NCBI GenBank assembly: GCA_951812925.1
Contig: OX638371.1
Span: forward strand, 115,219,124-115,283,123
Length of the DNA stretch: 64,000 nucleotides
Direction of reading: 5' to 3'
Origin: Calliopum simillimum
Lineage: Eukaryota; Arthropoda; Insecta; Diptera; Lauxaniidae
Made by a program: the position numbers and the translations under genes. The notes under the pieces are model-generated. The model did not search any database, was not told the origin of the DNA, and saw only the letters and a program-made list of their open reading frames with translations. Positions 52,993-64,000 of the stretch are shown piece after piece. Every line of letters begins with the position of its first letter. Position 1 is the first letter of the stretch.

Positions 52993-53681
52993 GGTGGGTC
53001 GACCACCATACAAAAAAAAAATATTTTCTTTCAACCTGGTTTATTGTTAGACTTATCAAAATATATTTTGACTATGGTGAAAACTTTCATAACGCTAGGA
53101 TTCTTTTTGAAACAAAAACATAATATTTATATTTATATGGAAAAAAATGGCTAAGTACATAACGCGAAAAAATAATTCACGAAAATAGAATATAAAAAGT
53201 GTTTAAGTTCTGCATCAAAAGTTTTTGGAAAAAATGACAAATTTCAAACAAGTCACCCATTTAAAGTAGAGCCTCAAAGTATGCTAAGCCTTTGTGAAAT
53301 TTGTACGATAAACATCGCATGACAATTGAATATAGCGTAAAAGTATGCTAGCATTTTAAAATTTTGAAATTTTACAAAAACGTTGCATATTTTCAGGCAA
53401 TATTTTCAATGGGTGATATGTTTGAAATTTTGAAATTATCCTGAGGCAGAGAGCAATTTTCCAAAAACTTTTGACTTTAAGTACGTTCTATTTCTGTGAA
53501 TTTTTCTTTCGCTTTACAAAAAAGTTTTCCATACAAACATATATAGTGTTTTTGCACAAAAAAAAAATTCTGGCGTTTTTAAAGATTTCACCAGAGTCAA
53601 AAAAAAATTTTTTTTTTTTAAATAGTCAAGGGACAAATTTCAGTGAATAACAGAAAACAATTTTATGGTGGTCGACCCACC
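52993..53681. mobile_element. Long-TIR element, GGTGGGTCGACCACCATA ends
   Basis: Both ends carry GGTGGGTCGACCACCATA, inverted without mismatch. Similarity continues inward for about 280-300 bp with decay: TTTTGACTATGGTGAAAACT (left) against the inverse of about 53590, and TCATCAAAAG-like CAAAAGTTTTTGGAAAA on both arms. The outer 18 bases themselves contain the palindrome GGTGGTCGACC-type core. No ORF. Single related arms lie at 30275-30545 and 31165-31370. It abuts the palindrome at 53684 with two bases between. Confidence 0.8.
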
Positions 53682-53683
53682 GT

Positions 53684-55164
53684 CCCAGCAAACATTTTCA
53701 ATAGCGGACAGTCTTCCATATTTTTGGGGATGCATTTAAAGCTCTTCTACTCGAGCTTTCCGCGATAAAAATTTTCCGCGAGTAAAAGAAGATTCCTCCT
53801 TACTCTCTTCTGGACGATTATTGTGAATCAAACATCTTCGCGATGAATATACAACTCTTCCGGATGAGTTTTGCGCAACAAAACTTCAGCGCGAGTAACA
53901 AAAGATTCCTCCTTACACTCTTCTGGAAGATCATTGCGAATCAAACATCTTCGCGATGAATATACAACTCTTCCAGGCGAGTTTTGCGCAATAATTTTAT
54001 TTTCAAAATAGGTCCAAAATGGTCACTTAGAGGGGTCGAAGACATCTCTGATCATATCCGAAATCTATTTTCGACCTTTCCCTATCGATTGGTGCAATAA
54101 AAATTTTTCACGGAAATGGGCCCAAATCGGTCACTTAGAGGGGTCGGAGACACCCCTGGACACGTAAAAAATCTATTATCGACCTTTCCCCATCGATTGG
54201 TGCAGTAAAAATTTTTCACCAAAATGGGCCCAATTCGGTCACTTAGCGGGGTCAGCGACACCAGTGGACATGTAAAAATCTATTTTCGACCTTTCCCCAT
54301 CGATTTGTGCAATAAAAATTTTTCACTTAGCGGGGTCGGAGACACCCCTGGACATGTCCAAAACAAATTTTCGACCTTACCCCATCGATTGGTGCAATAA
54401 CATTTTTTTACAAAAATGGGCCCAAATTGGTCACTTAGAGGGCCCGGAGCCAACTCTGGTTATGACCAAAATATATTTTCGACCTTTCCCCATCGATTGG
54501 TGAAAAAAAAAATTCATAAAAAAAGCCCAAAACGAATAAAAAAAGATTCGACTAAGTCTCTTCTGGATGATGGTTTGAAATCGAACTTCTTTACGAATAA
54601 CCAACAACTCTTCGAGAAAAGTTTTACACGATACAAGATGGCCGACTACGACATGACGTCAGCCCCTGAGAAATGTCGAAAAAAATAATAATTTTTTTTC
54701 CTAGAGGGCAATATTTCTGACGCCCGGTATTTTTCACGAAGGAAAATGTCAAACTACACGGTATATTTTTAACGGCACATAAATTTTGACAGTTTATTGT
54801 ACAAAAATTAGCAATTTCTGATGAAATTATTTTTATGTCGCCATTTCATATTTTATTTTTTTTCATATTTTTTTTCAAGTTTTTTTTCGCTTTAAAAAAC
54901 ATCTTGCAGAGTCGTCTGTGGACCCTTCCTGGGGATCATTTGCAGATTTATCTTGGGGAGTCGCCAGACTACTCTTCCTGGGGATCATTTGTGGATTCAT
55001 TTCGAGGAGTTGTTAGGGGATTCTTCTAAAACAATCGTAATCGACCGGACATTACTCACGCCTGAAACATCCCGGAAGAGTCGAATGCAACTGTCGCGGA
55101 CGATTGATTTAATCGCCTCGGCGAATCGAATACGATTCTTCCGCGATTGAAAATGTTTGCTGGG
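53684..55164 (+). mobile_element. CCCAGCAAACATTTTCAAT element, copy A
   Basis: Ends are CCCAGCAAACATTTTCAATA (left) and, inverted, CCCAGCAAACATTTTCAATC (right), both continuing GCGGA. Inside are five tandem units of about 108 bp, marked by GGTCACTTAGAGGGGTCGGA and ATCTATTTTCGACCTTTCCC (cores at about 54021, 54129, 54237, 54327 and 54429). Before them stand two CTCTTCTGGA / ATCTTCGCGATGAATATACA units, and after them a right part with GGGGATCATTTGCAGATTTA. Short frames (for example 54416-54688) merely read the tandem units. No transposase was recognised. Confidence 0.8.
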
Positions 55165-55194
55165 AATATTCATGTATGTGAGTATGTGCATAAC

Positions 55195-56308
55195 CCCAGC
55201 AAACATTTTCAATCGCGGAAGAATCGTATTCGATTCGCCTAGGCGATTAAGTCAATCGTCCGCGACAGTTGCATTCGACTCTTCCGCGATGTTTCGGGCG
55301 TGAGTAATTATCCGGCCGATTACGAATGTTTTAGAAGAATCCTCTAACAACTCCTTAAAAGGAATCCGCAAATGATCCACAGGAAGAGTCATGCGGCGAC
55401 TCCCCAAGATAAATCTGCAAATGATACCCAGGAAGGATCAACAGACGATTCTGCAAGATGTTTTTTAAAGCGAAAAAAAAACTTGAAAAACAAAAAATTA
55501 AAAAATAATAAAATATAAAATGGCGACATAAAAATAATTTCATCAGAAATTGCTAATTTTTGTACAATAAACTGTCAAAATTTATGTGCCGTTAAAAATA
55601 TACCGTGTAGTTTGACATTTTCCTTCGTGAAAAATACCGGGCGTCAGAAATATTGCCGTCTAGGAAAAAAAATTATTATTTTTTTCGAAATTTCTCAGGG
55701 GCTGACGTCATGTCGTAGTCGTAGTCCAGAAGAGACTTAGTCGAATCTTTTTTTATTCGTTTTGGGCTTTTTTTTTGTGAATTTTTTTTTTTGCACCAAT
55801 CGATGGGAAAAGGTCGAAAATATATTTTGGTCATAACCAGAGTTGGCTCCGGGCCCTCTAAGTGACCGAATTGGGCCCATTTTGGTGAAAAATTTTTACT
55901 GCACCAATCCATGGGAAAAGGTCAAAAATAGATTTTTTACATGTCCAGGGGTGTCTCCGACCCCTCTAAGTGACCGATTTGGGCCCATTTTTGTGAAAAA
56001 TTGTTATTGCACCATTTGATAGGGAAAGGTCGAAAATAGATTTCGGATATGATCAGAGATGTCTTCGACCCCTCTAAGTGACCATTTTGAACCCATTTTT
56101 GAAAATAAAATTATTGCGCAAAACTCGCCTGGAAGAGTTTTTTATTCATCGCGAAGATGTTTGATTCGCAATAATCTTCCAGAAGAGTGTAAGGAAGAAT
56201 CTGCTTTTACTCGCGGAAAATTTTTATCGCGGAAAGCTCGCGTAGAAGAGCTTTAAATGCATCCCCAAAAAGATGGAAGATTGTCCGCGATTGAAAATGT
56301 TTGCTGGG
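55195..56308 (-). mobile_element. CCCAGCAAACATTTTCAAT element, copy B, facing copy A
   Basis: Inverted copy of 53684-55164 across its whole length, with its own CCCAGCAAACATTTTCAATC ends. It has about three of the 108-bp units where copy A has five, and is 1114 bp long against 1481 bp. Only 30 bp (55165-55194) separate the two copies, so together they form a palindrome of about 2.6 kb. Confidence 0.82.
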
Positions 56309-59300
56309 CTGGGTTGTATCTGTGATTACGTACATATACATTCATATGTGATTTCAAAAACGTTTTTCCCTAAAGCGGCGTAAAACTGTTGATTAATTTT
56401 GTGCGTTTTTATTGTATTTTCTGTAATGTGAAGTTGTTGTGGTGTTTATTAGCAATACGGTCGGTCAACTCTTTCAACAAAATTAGCTCGTTAATTATGC
56501 AACAGTGTAATGATGTTGGGAAAAAGCGTTTGCAAAACTTTTGATATGCAACAGGGGTTGCACAATTTTATTTAAAATTTTATTTTGTTTTTGTACTTGC
56601 AATTGAAACATTTTTAAGTGTTAGTGTCGATGTGTGTATGTATCTAGTTACATGTGTACGTTAACACACTTGCAACATGCTTTATGTAACGTTAACTCCA
56701 TGCTAACATGTTGCATAAATCACTTAGTACTCGCGTACATATATTAAATGAAGGGGATGTTACTAAAAATTATTACTCTGCATCGCCGTTCTGTGGCAAT
56801 TCATTTTTATTACTCAATCATATTAATGTGGCCAGAACAGCTTTATGAGTTCAATCAAAAGGTTTTCTGCATTTTATAAAATATATTTACACTGTGGAAA
56901 CAATATGATAACTCATACCATGTTTATATAACAAAAAAACTTCTGCAAAGTCGCTTTGCGACGAGACAGAGAACAGCTAAAAGGCATAAGGAATAGTTCA
57001 CAGCATTGGCGTAGCTTAATTTAGTTTCTCAGAGAATGGTTTATATTTGTGTACGTGAAATAAATTATGTTTTACTAAAATGTATGAAAAAATATATAAG
57101 CTAAAAATTTAAATCAAAAAAAAATGCTGCACTTGTAATGTTCAAAGTAGCAGGGATCAAAAATAGCAAAATACAAAAAACAACAATTGGGAATACAAAA
57201 TCAAGAAAAATATTAAATTTCATGAAACTTTTCTCTTCCATACACAACCCAAAATCGATATTCGTATCATTGATTCCAAAAACAAAGAAGAAAAAAAGGA
57301 ACAAAAATCGCTGACAACAAAAGCATACAATATTCATAGCATACATTTATGGGAAGGAGCCCTCAATAGAACACAGCCAACTCAACTCAATCAAAATCAA
57401 GCAAACAGACACAAACGAATAGACGACACAACTTGAGAGACAGGACAACGTTGACGAAAACAAATAGTGCACAGACACACACAGTAAATACGTGGGTAAA
57501 ACAAAAATAACAAAAGAAAAGTCATTAGCCATAAGGGAATAAAAATTATTATATTGCAGCATCTGTTTAGCACGAAACCAAGCAACCAACCAGCCAAGAT
57601 CACCTTCCCAACACCTATCTACTTAAATATTGGCAAACGAAACGTAAACATGAAATTAAACGCTTTCCATAGAAGGTCAATTTCAATGACTGCAGCACAG
57701 ACGTCACCAAATGCAGAACGTCAAATATGGCGCCGCTGTGATGTAAAAATTTTCCAACATCCCCCTTCGAATACCGACGAAATTCAACTTCAATCAACGT
57801 AAAACTAAATGAAACTGAAGTGCTTCCAGCAACCAAGAACGTTGTTGGATAGCTTGGTACATGGAAAAAAACCAAAAAAAAACAAACTCGTTGGAAGTAC
57901 GTGCTGAATCTTTTTTGTCACCGAGTACTCTGTTCTTCTCTACCCCCATTTTCATTCACATATTCATATTAATTTTTTGCTTGGATTTTTTTCCATTTTG
58001 GTTCTTGTGTATTTTTGGCATCTTCTGACAACCCTTTTCAATGCTTTTTTCATTGATGATGTACGGCATAAAATATGGGGTATTATTTTAATTTATTTAT
58101 ATTCATCATCATAAGTAGATGTGTGTGACAGTTTTTGGCGCATGTCCAAAAATTCATATCATTAAGAAAGGCTATAATGAACTAGCTATAAGAACACTAG
58201 GCGGTAATGTCCTTAACTTTTAAACATGAAGCTTCGACTTTAAATTATCGTTATAATTTTGAAGGGTTCAATCTAGAGGTCGATTGATTAATTCAAGCTA
58301 CAGTTAGAATTGTGGCTTAAATTTGACCATTTCTATTTGGCTATAAGAAGACCACCCAACTTGTTTACGCGGAGAATTGCGTAAACTCAAAATCCCGAAA
58401 TTGAAGGCAATTAATTGTTGAACGGCAACACTACCCACGTGCCCGTAAATAACTACCGTGAAAGACTCACTCTTTGGTGATCGCCATAAATTCTAATATA
58501 TAGTTATAAATGTCAGTTTGGACCTCATAGTATTGGCGTCTCACTCACTCCTATTTGAAAGAGATTTCTGAAGATAATGATCAACTTGACACTTTAGAAA
58601 GATTAAAGTTCAAGTTGAAAATATCATCACTTGTTGAAAATCAACCACGCAGCAAACAACAACAGCTCTTTTCTTTTAATTTTATTAAGTTTATATATCA
58701 ATAAAATAAAATTAACTCAAGCCAAAGTGTTTTGGGTTATCCTTTTTGATGGAAAATTTTTAATTGCCCACGTATAAGCAAGTGCAATTCATCGCTTTCC
58801 TTCGAAGTGTCATCGTCGCCGACAGCAACGATTCTAGCTCATAAAAGGCGACTGCATGGCTTCAAAGGTGACTCAAGGTCTTACACAGCGGGTTCTTGGT
58901 CTGAAGAAGTGTCTCATGGTCATCGCCAGATGCTTTCCATTGCCATCAAATACATGCCCAGTGGGCTAAGAGCGTCTCTACAATCATCGTAGCAGCAGCA
59001 GCCGAAGCGTAGTCTTATTAAAGGTATGCCCATGAAGTTTTATATATAGTGAAAACTATAAACTTGGTCCTCAACCAAGCACAACTGTTAACTTAAGCGA
59101 AAAATCAGTAACCATGTCTGCGAATTTTCTCTTTAGAGTCGTGCCATCGCCCACTTAAACATGCAATCATAACTTAGTGCTAACACTACCCTTATACCGA
59201 ATTTCATAAAAATCGATGCATTGGCTTGAACGTAGTACCACTCACTTTTTAAAAAAACAAAAATTTTATGCACTGCTCCTCCTTATTCCCTCTCCAACAA

Positions 59301-61439
59301 GAAATCAAGCGAATAAGATGCGATTTAAGTATAGAAACAAGGACTAAACCGATTTCGTTTGCCTATTTATTTACAGATTTCTTTGAAATGTCTTTATTTA
59401 AAACTTTCGAAAATATTTTTTACAACAATTATTTATAATTTTTATAAGCGCTGCTATAAATATTTACTTTACTTTTTACTATACCAAGGATCAACTTCAC
59501 TTCAACTTTATTGCGCTGTAGTCAAACCAACACTGAACTGCATCACCTCTGGCCGATCCTTTTATATACCAATTGCTGATGATAAGTGCCTTTTTTTCAA
59601 AGGTTCTGGCAGTAGCTATTTGCCAAAATAGTTTCACCACACGAATTTCTATTGTGGTAGATTTTAGTCTTTTGATTATGGAAAAAAATCATTGCTTACT
59701 TTATTTTAAGCTCTGTGAAGTGGAAGCCACAAAATTATTTCTTTTGATAATGCAGCTACACAAAAGAAATAAAGTTTTGAATTACTGAGGTGGGATCCAT
59801 TTATAGAGAAAGGCCCACAACTTTGTGGCAGCGAATGGTAGAAAAAGACGTGTCGAAATTCGGAACCAGTGCCAGTCAACATAAAACAACGAGAAATGAA
59901 TCAATATGGATATAGAACTTTTGTTTAGGTACTACGCTTTTAAGGAGTTACAGGATATTGGAAGTAGTAGTAGTAGAACTCGACGAAGTAAAAGAAAGAG
60001 ACAAAAAACTGTCTTTAGTTTTCTCAAAAGCTGTAAAATTATGTAGATGAATTTCTCTCCCTTGTTGTTGTTGTTGTTTTTGCTTTTATTGTAATTGTTA
60101 CTGTCAACTGTTATTTGGAAATGATGTTGTGTTGTCATTGTCATTGTATATGTATGTATGTTGGCATTGCTGCTATATTTGTTGTTTTTATTCGTCTTGT
60201 TGAGCAAAGCCAAATGGCAAATAATTGCAATTAAGTGGCAACACACTTCAAAAACTACTGAAGTATGTGAACATCAACTACATGCTCGTACAAGAGCAGC
60301 ACCAGCAGCAGCAGCGTCAACAACAGGAAAGAGCATACAACAACAAAAAAAAAGCAAGAGGCAACGCAGATAAGTATACTTACATTTTTAAAAATAAGAG
60401 ACAAATGCATAATTCTTTATATGAAAAATTTTAAAAAAAATTCAATCTTTTCGAAATCTCGACAAAAATTTCGAAAGGATTTGCTCCATAAACTTTAGCC
60501 CTGGAGCGTCTGACCTTGAATTCAATTGGTAGTTTCATGAATTTTGTGTTGAAATATCCTTGGATAACCACAAATTTCGAATTACTCTGTGAAGAATAAC
60601 ACCAATGATGTTTTCGTAATAATAATTAGCACAGTTTGTGACATTTTTATAGAAAATTTGCTATAGTCCTTGAAAAAATGCGAAGCACATTTCAGAAAAC
60701 CTTTCCCACATAAAAGACATTCACATATTTGTTCACTGTTGGTAGGTATCCACATATTTTTCAACATTAAAAATTTGTGTAAATTTGTTGACTCGCATAA
60801 ACAATGAATGATAAATGATGTCTTGTAAAAGTTTTTGGTATGAAGTAACAAATTTATCACTCTAAGAAGAAAGAACAATTAGTAAAATTGAAATGTAGAT
60901 TGTGTAAAAATGTAAAATGCAAAGTTTGGTATAACAAAACAGTAGACGTTTTACTGAAAAATTGCGCACATCTGAAGCAAAGTAAAAAATGACCAAATTC
61001 CTAGCAATGCCTTCAATTAAAATAACAACAGCAATTTACGCTCATCATGTCGAAATAATAATATTCCAAGAGTGGTTTTGAAAACTGAAAATATTTAATT
61101 TTTACGCATATTTGAAAAACCATGCTAGATCGAAAAATTGAAAAAATTTAGATTTTGTTATTTTGTCAAAAAACATATTTTATTACAAAAATTTCGAGTC
61201 TTAGCAGACCAAGATCGATTGAAAATTGCTAGTTCTGTTCTGAATTTACTTAATGAAAAAAAGCAAAAGCTAAAAATTTTTGGAATAAAATATGGTACTG
61301 ATAAAAAATTATAAAATTTTAACTTTTTTAATTTTTTGGGCCGAAAAAAATCCTTTATATGTTTACGAGAGATGCCCTTATTTCAAACTTTTATAACTCG
61401 GAAAGTAATGTGAGGTAACAAGTCGCTGGGTGCTTGGTT
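56309..61439. other. No gene confidently recognised
   Basis: Low repeat content for this window. Simple repeats occur at about 60065-60085 (TTGTTGTTGTTGTTTTTG) and 60297-60330 (CAGCACCAGCAGCAGCAGCG). A less AT-rich patch at about 58795-59010 has an open frame on the plus strand (58807-58992, with HKRRLHGFKGDSRSYTAG) but no motif or splice sites that I trust. A minus-strand frame at 60582-60878 contains ICECLLCGKGF, vaguely like a C2H2 finger, without the His pair in place. Confidence 0.35.
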
Positions 61440-62255
61440 GATTCCTCCACATATTTATTTTATATCGATTATTGTGTTTAAATTGAATTAATAAGGTTTA
61501 CATTATATTTGAAATGTGTTAGTTAATATAATAAAAAATTTGAAGAATTAGTACAATATGGCAACACCAGGAAACAGCTGTCACAGCAATCAGCTGTTCG
61601 CCACACTGAGGTGAGTTGGAGTGATTATAAGCTCAGTGTCGATAGAAAATATTTTCATTCCGGCGGCGACCTGCAGCGAGTAAAGGTGGTAAGCATAGTA
61701 GTTAGAGGTATTTAGCTAGATGGTAGACATAATAGTTAGTAGCATTTAGTTAGAATGGTATTGAGCCAAGCCGAAACTGTAAGGGCGGGACGAAGGGTAT
61801 AAAGCCCTTTTGGTTCGTATTGAGCTATGCCGATACTGCGAAACCGGAACGGGCGATAATTGGGATAGTAATATTGACGACTTGTTCTCGCTAGTGTTTC
61901 GGTACTTGTGCGAAAGAAATGGCACTAAGCATTGGTCGTTGTGTACTCGCTTGTATTGAGCTATGCCAATACTGGCAGCTCGTTTTCGTTAGTGTTTTGG
62001 CACTTGTGCGAAAGAAACGACACGTATTGAGGTATGTCTTAAAGAGAGAAGTGAGCAAGGCAAGACGATTGAATCAATTGTAATGCTCGAAAATATGTTA
62101 ACAATCGTAAGAAATTTGTAAGTAAAAAGAACGAAAACCGGTGTTTATATTCAATTTAAACTCAAATAATTGTAATTGTTGACACTTTCTCCGAAATAAA
62201 AAATATTTTTTGATGCGAATATTTGCCACCGGCGAGCCAAGACCTCGGCCATAAC
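61440..62255 (+). repeat. LTR-like block with internal direct repeats
   Basis: Distinctly GC-richer from about 61550 to 62060. A pair of direct repeats of about 100 bp starts at TATTGAGCTATGCCGATACT (61815) and TATTGAGCTATGCCAATACT (61951). Both run to GTGTTTCGGTACTTGTGCGA (61894) and GTGTTTTGGCACTTGTGCGA (61991), then AAGAAA. Earlier half-copies occur near 61771. A GGGTATAAAGCCC stretch (61796-61808) looks like a TATA box, and CCGAAATAAAAAATATT near 62191 like a polyadenylation signal. GCCACCGGCGAGCCAAGACC lies near 62226. Together these suggest a solo LTR, but I could not fix the TG...CA ends or a target duplication. Confidence 0.4.
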
Positions 62256-62334
62256 AAAAAAATTGGCACAATTTAAATGTTCCGATCTGTGCTACATTTC
62301 ATTAATAATAGTTTTTTATCTGATATTTTGTTTC

Positions 62335-62495
62335 GACTGGTACCAAGGACACATCATAAAATTAAAGCCCCTAAAAAATCATAAAGTTCATCTCCACAGA
62401 GTTTTTTCAAATTTTCAAAATTCAACAAGCTACAGCGTATCTAAAACTTTAATGCAAAATATTAAACACTCAATCAAAAGCGGAACATCGGAACA
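62335..62495 (-). repeat. Fragment of the 5.4-kb / 63.4-kb dispersed family
   Basis: CATCATAAAATTAAAGCCCC, TAAAAAATCATAAAGTTCAT and CGTATCTAAAACTTTAATGC match 63378-63480 in the same orientation and are the inverse of about 5345-5450. Confidence 0.6.
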
Positions 62496-62499
62496 ATAA

Positions 62500-63154
62500 A
62501 AAAAATGATGCAGCTATCGTTTTTGAGAGTCTTACTTTTGAGACGGATTTTTTTAATGTACATGACTTAAATTTGGGGAATTTTTTTATCTTTAATTCGA
62601 CTACAAAACAGAAAAATATTAAAGAACATGCTTCCTATTGTTTTTTCAACAACAAAAAAATCCATAAGTAAAAGAAAACAAAAGTCGTTATAGAAAAACT
62701 AAACCGACAATAACAAACGGAGAGATTAATCCATCACGCGTAGACAGTGCGCCAGAAAAGTCATCAATAATTTCTTAACATGTTTTTTTTTTTTTTCTTT
62801 CATTCTTGGGCTGAGCACCCACACAAAACACAAAAAATTTACAAATATAGTAAGTAGACACAAAGGAGTAAACAAACAAATTATAGTTGCCTTGAAAAGT
62901 ATGCTACAAAAAATTAGTTGCTTTGTTTTGCTTTTTTGCTGTTCTTTTCCGTTTATAGGTATGTAACAGTGAACTTTATTTGCATTTTTTGTTGAAAAAT
63001 GTGGGTAATATTTTAATTATTATTTTTATGAATTTTTTTTCATTTAAATTTACATGTTTCTGAGTTTTATTTAAAAGATGAGTTATTATAAACACTATGC
63101 ACAGTTTGCTGCTGGCGTTCGAATATGTACATATGCTTAAAAAATCCGAGATTT
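62500..63154. other. No gene recognised
   Basis: AT-rich sequence, with a T15-class run near 62786. Nothing recognised. Confidence 0.5.
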
Positions 63155-63622
63155 TTAAGGAAAAAAAAAAATTTTGTACGTCCTCTAAATATGACGCTAT
63201 TTGATTTTCTCCTATTGCTCCGCCATTTGACTTTCTATCATCAAGCATGGAACATCGTTGTAAATGTCTTGATGTGAGCTTCATTTCATTTGAAAAGTAA
63301 TTTATCTCAAGTGTTTTTTTCGACTAGTTGTACTCATTATCTCAGTTTTTACTATCCTAAGATGCCAAAAGCACTCCATAAAATTAAAGCGCATAAAAAA
63401 TCATAAAATTCATCCCTACGAAGTTTTCTCCAATTGTTGAAATTGAAAAAGTTATACGGAATCTAAAACTTCAGTACAAAATATGAAAAACAGGATGCTC
63501 AAAAACGAAAATCGCCCCCTAAAACTATGCAAGATTATTTTTGTTATTATTATTTATTTGCATACTGTTCGAAGTGTCAAATGTTACAAAAAAAGAATAA
63601 TGCATAGTTTTAGGTGCATCAA
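63155..63622 (-). repeat. Dispersed GATCGGACGTC family with terminal palindrome, inverted copy
   Basis: Reads, as inverse of about 5176-5600: CCTCTAAATATGACGC, CTCCTATTGCTCCGCCATTT, GTAAATGTCTTGATGTGAG, TCATAAAATTCATCCCTACG, then the palindrome around CGAAAATCGCCCCCTAAAAC and GCATAGTTTTAGG. This is the second complete hairpin of the family in the window. Confidence 0.7.
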
Positions 63623-64000
63623 CTGTTATAATACATTTAGTTAAAACATAAAACACCTTGTCTTTCCTAAAACCCAAAAAAAATCTCTAGTATGTGTTCT
63701 CGTAAATATGCTTTACAATGTCAGTAACAATTTATGTATGTTTGTAGTTCTTTTTCCAAGCTTGTTTGTGTCTGCATCACAACTCGTTCCATTTTTTCTT
63801 TCACTTTTTTTTTTTTGTTCTGTTTTTTGATCTATATCTTTTGACCATGAATCTTAAAAGTTGTTACCTTCCAACTTAACTTTGTTAGCGAACACAACAG
63901 TAGCCTGCAGCATATTTTTAGAGGCGCTTTATTTTTAGGTGTAGTAAAAATTTTTTTGTTTTCCTTTTTCACTTTAATGCCAAGTAACAGCAGTAACAAC
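63623..64000. other. No gene recognised
   Basis: AT-rich sequence to the right edge of the window, no motif. Confidence 0.5.

Noticed and set aside
53684..56308. Frames such as 54416-54688 and 55676-55912
   Set aside because: They read the 108-bp tandem units of facing element copies in mirrored positions; no transposase motif.
58807..58992. Open frame in a less AT-rich patch
   Set aside because: Starts with GTG, lacks an ATG and credible splice sites, and matches no family I recognise. Kept only as a remark.
60582..60878. Minus-strand frame with ICECLLCGKGF, zinc-finger-like
   Set aside because: The C2H2 His pair and linker are not in place and no second finger is found.

Overview
This window looks like AT-rich, non-coding (intronic or intergenic) DNA from a higher dipteran, probably a tephritid-like fly. 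I infer this from the mariner, Tc1-like and pogo-like DNA transposons, the LINE types present, the TTG/CAA-type microsatellites and the CCTAA-ended LINE remnants; no taxonomic marker gene is present. Only one stretch looks like host coding sequence: a 348-bp phase 0/0 exon on the minus strand (33031-33378). It has canonical splice sites and encodes a coiled coil resembling the TJAP1/Pilt family. If that is right, much of the surrounding sequence is probably the long introns of this gene.

Almost everything else recognisable is mobile or repetitive DNA. From left to right: a tandem repeat at the left edge (1-405); a decayed RNase H-bearing LINE (1795-3006); a patchwork of inverted-repeat elements and tandem arrays (3.2-10.7 kb, including a 39-bp satellite with a higher-order period of about 400 bp at 9.3-10.7 kb); a MITE with 3-bp duplications (14642-15520); a 1.48-kb long-arm foldback element with a 10-bp target duplication, sitting inside a 67-bp minisatellite (15.8-18.1 kb); another MITE (19556-20574); two oppositely oriented, crippled Tc1-like copies (20770-21746 and 23879-24855); and a mariner remnant (27365-28252).

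Between 25.8 and 38.7 kb there are five elements, two of them nested, that share one architecture: presumed TA target duplications, GGGG- or GAGT-type ends, and repeated subterminal motifs built around TGTGG, mostly direct near the left end and inverted near the right. One retains a pogo/CENP-B-like DNA-binding remnant and another a C-terminal tail of the sort found in pogo/Tigger-like transposase ORFs. They appear to form one group of pogo-like elements whose end motifs have diverged. This is the most coherent candidate novelty in the window.

At 40.8-45.1 kb lies a CR1/Jockey-like LINE with an open ORF1 (5' truncated, PHD-like finger) and an uninterrupted 949-codon ORF2 (endonuclease plus reverse transcriptase). 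It is preceded by a hairpin element and followed by a 507-bp TA-flanked MITE. A second RNase H LINE remnant (46.9-49.4 kb), like the one at 1.8-3.0 kb, ends in CCTAA repeats. Further right are long inverted repeats (49.4-52.0 kb), a TTAA-flanked piggyBac-type MITE (52321-52645), a long-TIR element (52993-53681) and a 2.6-kb palindrome made of two facing copies of one element family (53684-56308). From 56.3 to 61.4 kb nothing was recognised beyond simple repeats. At 61.4-62.3 kb there is a GC-richer, LTR-like block, and the right edge carries copies of a dispersed palindromic family also found at 5.2-6.0 kb. All boundaries and similarities were judged by eye and need alignment to confirm.
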